From NCBI RefSeq assembly GCF_000014285.2, contig NC_008343.2, positions 2,466,501-2,530,500 of the forward strand: 64,000 nucleotides of DNA. The letters are read 5' to 3'. Position 1 is the stretch's first letter. Every line of letters begins with the position of its first letter. Source of the DNA: Granulibacter bethesdensis CGDNIH1. Its GTDB lineage: Bacteria; Pseudomonadota; Alphaproteobacteria; Acetobacterales; Acetobacteraceae. Below are positions 59,301-64,000 of the stretch, piece by piece. The translations under genes and the position numbers were made by a program. The notes beneath the pieces were generated by a model. The model did not search any database and was not told the DNA's origin. It was given only the letters and a program-made list of their open reading frames with translations.

Positions 59301-60044
59301 TTACAGGCGGGTCTTGTGGAAAATACGGGCAGGCACTGAACGGATCACCAACATGATCAAACGCCAGAATCCCGGTGCATAAACAATGGCCTTACCGTTT
59401 TCTGCAGCGCCCACAATGATCTTTCCAAGCTGCTCTGCACTGGCCCAAAGCGGTCCTTTGGAAAAGCCTGCCGTCATGGGCGTGTCGACAAAACCCGGCT
59501 TGATGAGAACAGCGCGGGCACCACTGCGGGCAAGCCGATGGGCAATACCCTGTACCAACACACCAAGTCCTGCTTTCGCTGCACCATACACATAGTTCGA
59601 CTGCCGCCCCCGATCCCCCGCCACCGAGCCGATTACAACCAGACTGCCGAATGTCTGTTTCTCAAGCAGATTGGACGCTGCCTGACACCATAAAGCAGCA
59701 CTGACGAAATTCACCTGCAGCAGATCGGCCAAAGCATTCGGGTTCTGCTCCAGCATTGTCTGATCGCCGAGCACTCCATAAGCGAGCAGCACGATATCCA
59801 GCCCCCCAAACCGGGCTGCAATATCATCAAGCACAGCAACAGAATCCGCCTTCGCGCAGTCACAGGCAACCGTCACGATTTCGGAGGCTCCCCGTGTGGC
59901 CAGATCATCGGCAATCACGGCGAGCCGCCCCTCATCACGAGCAAGCAGCCCGATCCGTGCGCCCTGCGCTGCCCAGAGACGCGCCGCCTCCTGTGCCATG
60001 GCAGAAGTTGCGCCCAGAATCAGGACCCGTTTAGGTGCTCTCAT
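59301..60044 (-). CDS. dprE2: DprE2-like short-chain dehydrogenase (2-ketoribose reductase)
   Basis: NADH-dependent reductase of 247 residues predicted to reduce polyprenylphosphoryl-2-ketoribose to the arabino form. The cofactor motif is LGATSAMA, the serine is in IGSVAGDRG, and the active-site block SNYVYGAAKAGL carries the tyrosine and lysine. The run GSVAGDRG...SNYVYGAAKAGL is strikingly like mycobacterial DprE2, and KPGFVDTPMT matches its C-terminal half. Four-base overlap with the DprE1-like gene upstream. Substrate identity is inferred from homology and neighbours. Confidence 0.8.
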   Translation of the reverse strand: MRAPKRVLILGATSAMAQEAARLWAAQGARIGLLARDEGRLAVIADDLATRGASEIVTVACDCAKADSVAVLDDIAARFGGLDIVLLAYGVLGDQTMLEQNPNALADLLQVNFVSAALWCQAASNLLEKQTFGSLVVIGSVAGDRGRQSNYVYGAAKAGLGVLVQGIAHRLARSGARAVLIKPGFVDTPMTAGFSKGPLWASAEQLGKIIVGAAENGKAIVYAPGFWRLIMLVIRSVPARIFHKTRL

Positions 60045-61381
60045 TGCGACACACGCTGCCAGAAACTGGACGTCATGACCGGATCCTTATGAGGAAGAAA
60101 TTGATCGAGCCGGGGAAAAGACTGTCTGAACATGCCGGCACTCATCCGCCCGTCTTTCGCAGGGTACAACGCCCCGCCCGCTTCCCGGACGATCTCATCC
60201 AGCCGCAGCAGAGTGGCCAAAGTCCCGGCTCCCCGGAAAGGAAAATCCAACGCCAGAGTGGCACCGGGACGGGGAAATGATAACAGCCCCGGTGATACTT
60301 TCTCACCGAACGTCTTGAGCACGGCCAGAAAAGAGGCTTCCCCGCTGCTGGCGATGGCATCCAGCAACACGGGCATGGCCGCACGGGCGGTCTCGAACGG
60401 AAGGACGCATTGATATTGCAGCATGCCGCGCGCGCCATACAGGCGGTTCCAACTGCGGATGGCATCAAGCGGATAAAAATGCTGGCTGTAATGCTGGACC
60501 TGTTTTCCGGCTTTACGCTGATGGGCGCGGTAGTACAGTTCGTTGAAGGCACGCACGCTGAAGCGATTCAGGGCGAAGCCTGGTGCATCCAGCGGAACGG
60601 ATTTCCAGCTGCGATCATCATGCGGGTCAAGGCGTCCATCCCGCCTCCAGTTGGCACGGGTGAAGATGCCACGGCCTGCATGCGGGCCGCGTGACAGGCA
60701 GTCAATCCAGGCAACAGTGTGTTCGAACCCCCCTGCGCTCTCGGCCGCCAGATCCCAGAAAGCATCGATATTCCCATAAGGGATGGTTTCTACATCCAGC
60801 CATGCGCTGGCAATCGGGGAGAGCTGCAACTCCACCCATTCGATCACCCCTGTCAGCCCAAGCCCCCCGAGCGTCGCAGCAAACAGGCCGTTATCACTTC
60901 TTGCCTCAAGCACCCGGCGCTCTCCATTACCTCGCAGCAGGCCGAGCGCCCGCACGGAGCAACCGAAAGAGCCGGCAGAATGGTGATTTTTGCCATGCAC
61001 ATCATTGGCAACCGCGCCACCAAGCGTCACGAACCGCGTACCGGGGCTGGTCGCGGTAAACCAGCCCTTCGGTACGGTGAAGCGCAGCAGATCGGACAGG
61101 CTCATGCCGGCATCCGCCCGCACGATCCCGTTTTGTGCATCGAAATGGATAAAGCGGTTCAGCCCGGTCATCTCGATCAGGCGACCGCCCGCATTCAACG
61201 GCGTATCACCGTAGGAACGGCGCAAACCAACCGCCAACAGACTGGAGCTATCACTCTCCGGCCCTGTCAGGCTGGACAACGCGGCAGGAAAAGTCGGGCG
61301 GGCGACGTAATGCGGCTCACGGACCACGCGTCCCCAGGAGCAGATATCCGTCCGCAGAATGAATGGAGAAGCAGCCATCAT
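60041..61381 (-). CDS. dprE1: DprE1-like FAD-dependent oxidase (decaprenylphosphoryl-ribose 2'-epimerase subunit)
   Basis: A 446-residue flavoprotein predicted to oxidise polyprenylphosphoryl-ribose at C2. The FAD-binding motif GLRRSYGDTPLNAGG and the hallmark HGKNHHSAGSFG (129-140) are nearly identical to mycobacterial DprE1. The C-terminal AKDGRMSAGMFRQSFPR contains the catalytic-lysine position (Lys409). At the place equivalent to the benzothiazinone-reactive Cys387 there is Ala377 (LALDFP). ATG 61381 overlaps the stop of the UbiA gene (TGATG). Strong family match. Confidence 0.88.
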   Translation of the reverse strand: MMAASPFILRTDICSWGRVVREPHYVARPTFPAALSSLTGPESDSSSLLAVGLRRSYGDTPLNAGGRLIEMTGLNRFIHFDAQNGIVRADAGMSLSDLLRFTVPKGWFTATSPGTRFVTLGGAVANDVHGKNHHSAGSFGCSVRALGLLRGNGERRVLEARSDNGLFAATLGGLGLTGVIEWVELQLSPIASAWLDVETIPYGNIDAFWDLAAESAGGFEHTVAWIDCLSRGPHAGRGIFTRANWRRDGRLDPHDDRSWKSVPLDAPGFALNRFSVRAFNELYYRAHQRKAGKQVQHYSQHFYPLDAIRSWNRLYGARGMLQYQCVLPFETARAAMPVLLDAIASSGEASFLAVLKTFGEKVSPGLLSFPRPGATLALDFPFRGAGTLATLLRLDEIVREAGGALYPAKDGRMSAGMFRQSFPRLDQFLPHKDPVMTSSFWQRVSQ

Positions 61382-62835
61382 CAAACCGGCACAATGGCAG
61401 CCAGAAACAAGGCTATTGCTGTCGCCCCATAGAATAGCGACACACGATCCTTCAGAGCAAAAGCGACAGGATCATCCTGCAGTTCCTGACGCTGGCATAA
61501 CAGCCAGATGCGGCCCAGGAACAGAAAAATGATCATGGGAAAGCCCCATAACAGGGCGGGGTGACGGTAAAAACTCGCCTGAAACGCTTCGTCGATCAGA
61601 TACAGTACCATGATGGCGACCGCCCCCATGCTGGAAGCCACCCCGAGCGCCAGAATCAGCGGCGCATCCACGGCCAGGTAGCCACGTCCGAGCACTTTCT
61701 GATGACCATGCTGCACCATGCGCATCACCTCGGTATGTCGCTTCACCAGCGACAGGGAGAGGAAAATAAACATGGAAAACACCAGCAGCCATGGTGCCAA
61801 CGCAACACCGGTCACCACCTGCCCGAGCACAAGCCTCATTGTAAACATGCCTGCCAGCAACAGCACATCAACAATCGGCTCGCGCTTGAACTTATAGGAA
61901 TAGGCGAGGCTCATGACCAGATAGATGGCAAGAGTCACGATGGCACCGACACCATCGGCAACGGCAAACAGCAGAGCCGCCAATCCGCAGACCATCAACA
62001 GGAACAGGCCGTCATCCAGTGGTAATTGCCCACTGGCAAGCGGACGCTTTTTCTTCGACCAGTGGCGACGGTCCTCAGCCAGATCCCACATGTCATTGGC
62101 GATATAGGTGCCCGAAGCGAGCAGCCCCATCGCCATGAAGGCCAATATGGCCGCCCCCCAGGCATGGGCCGAAAAAATTTGTCCCCCCAGCACCAGCGGC
62201 ACAAAAACCAGAGCGTTTTTGGCCCATTGATGAAGCCGCGCCGCCCGGCGGAGAACATTGGCGCGTTGGCCGGATGGGCGGATATGGGCCACCACCGGCG
62301 TATCAGGCTGAACCTTGCTTCTCAGGCGCTTGCCGCGCTCAACGATGACAGCAGCCCGGGCAGATCGCCACACATGAAGATCCGCTTCGGAATCACCCGC
62401 ATAGATGAAGCCATCCGGGTAGCGGCTTGTCAGGGCGGCAGCCTTGGCCGCTCCTTTGAGATTACCCCGATCATCAGAGGCCAGAACCTCTGAAATAAAA
62501 GGAAACCGGGCGCTTATTTTCTCCGCAATAGCCCGATTGGCAGCCGTCGCCAGGACGATTTTACGCCCTTTTGCTGCCTCCCGCTCCGCCAGCGCAATGA
62601 TACCGGGGGTCGCAGGAAGGGCATCGATATCCTCCTGGGTCAGTACCTCGGCAAAGCGCTGCTTGAACTGCGCACGACCGGCCATCACCCAGAGCGGGAG
62701 CCTGACAAGATCAGAAGGCGTATTTTTCAGATGTTGCAGCAGAGATTCATGCAGTGAATCAGTAGCAATCAGTGTTCCGTCAAGATCAAGTACAAGAGGA
62801 ATTGAAATATCCTGATCCAAGTAAGCCTCTTGCAT
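61381..62835 (-). CDS. HAD phosphatase - UbiA prenyltransferase fusion (DPPR synthase-like)
   Basis: A 484-residue membrane protein. Residues 1-170 form a HAD hydrolase: LVLDLDGTLIATDS (nucleophile Asp17, Asp19), LATAANRAIAEK, and GDSEADLHVW. Residues 195-484 form a UbiA domain with HQWAKNALVF, the first Asp-rich motif YIANDMWDLAEDRR, RPLASG, and the second region YSYKFKREPIVD, all as in mycobacterial Rv3806c, which joins PRPP to decaprenyl phosphate. The fused HAD could remove the 5-phosphate afterwards. First gene of the operon; ATG 62835 chosen, TTG 62868 possible. Confidence 0.85.
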   Translation of the reverse strand: MQEAYLDQDISIPLVLDLDGTLIATDSLHESLLQHLKNTPSDLVRLPLWVMAGRAQFKQRFAEVLTQEDIDALPATPGIIALAEREAAKGRKIVLATAANRAIAEKISARFPFISEVLASDDRGNLKGAAKAAALTSRYPDGFIYAGDSEADLHVWRSARAAVIVERGKRLRSKVQPDTPVVAHIRPSGQRANVLRRAARLHQWAKNALVFVPLVLGGQIFSAHAWGAAILAFMAMGLLASGTYIANDMWDLAEDRRHWSKKKRPLASGQLPLDDGLFLLMVCGLAALLFAVADGVGAIVTLAIYLVMSLAYSYKFKREPIVDVLLLAGMFTMRLVLGQVVTGVALAPWLLVFSMFIFLSLSLVKRHTEVMRMVQHGHQKVLGRGYLAVDAPLILALGVASSMGAVAIMVLYLIDEAFQASFYRHPALLWGFPMIIFLFLGRIWLLCQRQELQDDPVAFALKDRVSLFYGATAIALFLAAIVPV

Positions 62836-62991
62836 TGAAATGTAGAAACCGTGGCATTGCACGGGCAAGCCCGTTAAAGAGTATCTTAAACTTGCCTGTT
62901 GTCAGGGGGAAGCGACACCGGTCGCATAAACCACCCTCTGCCACGATTCATAAGGCTGGCGGCAGTGTACCCCGCCTGCCAGCCTGGGGTT
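62836..62991 (-). promoter_or_regulatory. Probable promoter region of the DprE-type operon
   Basis: The 156 bases upstream of the HAD-UbiA fusion are the only sizeable non-coding stretch before the six-gene operon, so its promoter should be here or before the upstream gene. I see no clear hexamers. The terminator hairpin of the upstream gene occupies 62954-62984. Confidence 0.4.
62954..62984 (-). terminator. Hairpin after the secreted small protein gene
   Basis: GGCTGGC plus GGC (62954-62963) pairs with GCC, a bulged T, and GCCAGCC (62974-62984) around a ten-base loop. On the minus strand it follows the stop at 62992 by about eight bases; the tail is short on T's, so efficiency is uncertain. 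Confidence 0.5.
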
Positions 62992-63420
62992 TTATTTTTT
63001 CAGCCCGTTCATCTGACTGTTCATCTGGGCCATATTCTGTTTCAGCATCGTCTCCATCTGCTTACACAGTGCTGTGGGCGTGGTCTGTTGCCGCTTTGCC
63101 GCATCCTCTATCGAGATTGTCTGGCCACCCATGGAGACAGTGCCACCTTTGCCTGTCTGCTCAGCGGCCGCTTCGCCTGCATCGGCCGGGGGAGGCAGCA
63201 TGGCGATGATTTTGCGCTGAATATCCAGCGTCTCCGCACTGATATCCCCGCGTGACTGGCAATATTCCAACACACCAAGCTGATTGGCCGCCGCCAGACG
63301 CACGGCTTTCATATCAGCGGTGGGAGCAGGAATGGCCGAAGGTGCATCAGCGGCCTGTGCCACGCCGATGCTGAACAGGCCCGCGACAAAAGCGGGTAAG
63401 ACATGACGGGTCAGAGTCAT
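62992..63420 (-). CDS. Secreted small protein of unknown function
   Basis: A 142-residue protein with a clear signal peptide (LPAFVAGLFSIGVAQAADA, cleavage near AQA). The mature part has two cysteines (LEYCQSRG and ALCKQME), a Lys- and Gln-rich C-terminus with methionine repeats (MLKQNMAQMNSQMNGLKK), and no domain I recognise. The cysteines could form a disulfide in the periplasm. It is upstream of the DprE-type operon and transcribed in the same direction; the 156-base gap with a hairpin suggests separate transcription. Confidence 0.6.
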   Translation of the reverse strand: MTLTRHVLPAFVAGLFSIGVAQAADAPSAIPAPTADMKAVRLAAANQLGVLEYCQSRGDISAETLDIQRKIIAMLPPPADAGEAAAEQTGKGGTVSMGGQTISIEDAAKRQQTTPTALCKQMETMLKQNMAQMNSQMNGLKK

Positions 63421-63480
63421 GGTCGGCGTCTCCCTAATGTTATTTTTCAGTCCTGACGATAAAGTCTAACGCCCTCTCGG

Positions 63481-63999
63481 TCAGCCCTGTTGCAGATGCT
63501 CCGGGATCACCATGCCCAATCGGACGGGAATGTTCCAGCGCTCGGCCATCTGGCGGTAGGGATGAAAACCGACCTGGCGATACAACGGCAGTGCCCGTGG
63601 ATGATCAGCGTTACAAGTATTCACCGTGACATACCGCGTTGAACCGGTTGCCCATGCCATATCCACCGCATGCCGCAGAAAAGCATGGCCCAGCCCGCGC
63701 CCCACCCAGCCCGGCATCAGGCCGAAATAACTCAGATTGACGGAAGGCGCATAGCGCGCATCCAGCTCATAAAATCCGGCTGTCTGCCCGTCTGCTTCCA
63801 GGACGAACACCCCAATTTGCGGATCAGATAACAGAGCCGCCAGATCCCGGTCCGGCATGACACGACGGAGCCACCACAGATAGGGCGCCCCCACCGTCGC
63901 GTAGAGAAACCGGTAGAATGCAAGGTCAGGCGCAATGACCCGCACGACGCGCATCCCCTCAGGCAATGCAGGGGCCGGGACGGCAGGCGGGCGATCCAT
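63481..63999 (-). CDS. GNAT-family acetyltransferase (start near window end)
   Basis: A 172-residue GNAT-fold acetyltransferase. Motif A reads LMPGWVGRGLGHAFLRHAVDMAW, with the R-G-x-G acetyl-CoA loop, and VNTCNADHPRALPLYRQVGFHPYRQ is the conserved second half. Pro/Ala-rich N-terminus. The ATG at 63999 is one base from the window edge; a longer form extending past it cannot be excluded. The substrate is unknown. Stands 60 bases downstream (in position) of the secreted-protein gene, same strand. Confidence 0.75.
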   Translation of the reverse strand: MDRPPAVPAPALPEGMRVVRVIAPDLAFYRFLYATVGAPYLWWLRRVMPDRDLAALLSDPQIGVFVLEADGQTAGFYELDARYAPSVNLSYFGLMPGWVGRGLGHAFLRHAVDMAWATGSTRYVTVNTCNADHPRALPLYRQVGFHPYRQMAERWNIPVRLGMVIPEHLQQG

Positions 64000-64000
64000 C

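Noticed and set aside
60715..60735. T-loop-like TTCGAACCC sequence
   Set aside because: It lies inside the DprE1-like coding region with no acceptor stem or anticodon arm around it, so it is not a tRNA.

Overview
The window reads as a stretch of chromosome from an alphaproteobacterium, most likely a member of the Acetobacteraceae. Pointers are a high-GC, densely packed genome, a GcrA cell-cycle regulator, the hisB-hisH-hisA-hisF-hisE cluster divergent from hslVU, an FrmR/CsoR-type regulator, a PmtA-type methyltransferase, a PetP/PetR-like MarR and response regulator pair, and an aa3-type cytochrome c oxidase with a CoxF-like small protein. The species is not provable from sequence reading alone; Granulibacter is the closest guess. 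I found no rRNA, tRNA, insertion sequence, prophage or CRISPR array. About 66 protein genes are supported.

Layout. 0-3.4 kb: 3' end of dnaB, alr, and the lipid-transport pair mlaE-mlaF. 3.4-6.6 kb: an AT-rich promoter region, ugd and a methyltransferase-glycosyltransferase fusion (surface polysaccharide). 6.6-14.3 kb: esterase, PAP2 phosphatase, uvrB, a pteridine-reductase-like SDR, a DnaA-box-containing intergenic region, uvrC and a HIT protein. 14.3-18.8 kb (minus strand): histidine biosynthesis with an embedded GNAT and a DUF2628-like membrane protein. 18.9-25.0 kb (plus): hslVU, sufE-like, a HAD protein, and a MarR / response regulator / histidine kinase operon. 25.0-32.0 kb: an envelope-lipid island (lpxL-like, lpxK, waaA, DUF374 acyltransferase, GT4 glycosyltransferase, LpxH-like phosphoesterase, divergent lipid kinase). 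32.2-39.5 kb: coxC, SURF1, M32 carboxypeptidase, thrC, an M16 protease and PmbA. 39.6-45.2 kb: a secreted Tim44-like protein, then ctaC-ctaD-ctaB-coxF and pmtA on the minus strand. 45.4-52.8 kb: cspA, gcrA, a CHAP lipoprotein next to a possible structured RNA, tatA, mtnB-mtnD-mtnC, a lipoprotein, hslO, an FrmR-like regulator and a small orphan gene. 52.8-56.6 kb: cysE, argD-argF and recX.

The most striking region is 56.6-62.8 kb, a tight six-gene minus-strand operon: a HAD-UbiA fusion, DprE1-like and DprE2-like enzymes, an NAD-dependent epimerase, an FAD mutase/oxidase-like protein and a GtrA flippase-like protein. The first three resemble the mycobacterial route to decaprenylphosphoryl-D-arabinofuranose (UbiA/Rv3806c, phosphatase, DprE1, DprE2), and the last resembles Rv3789. 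This predicts that a Gram-negative acetic-acid-type bacterium makes a polyprenyl-phosphate-linked D-arabinofuranose, or a close relative, for its envelope. The window closes with a secreted small protein and a GNAT acetyltransferase.

How the genes work together: much of the window serves the cell envelope (Mla transport, lipid A acylation and Kdo transfer, glycolipid genes, phosphatidylcholine synthesis, polyprenyl-linked pentose). The remainder is housekeeping: excision repair, histidine, threonine, arginine and cysteine synthesis, methionine salvage, respiration and proteostasis.
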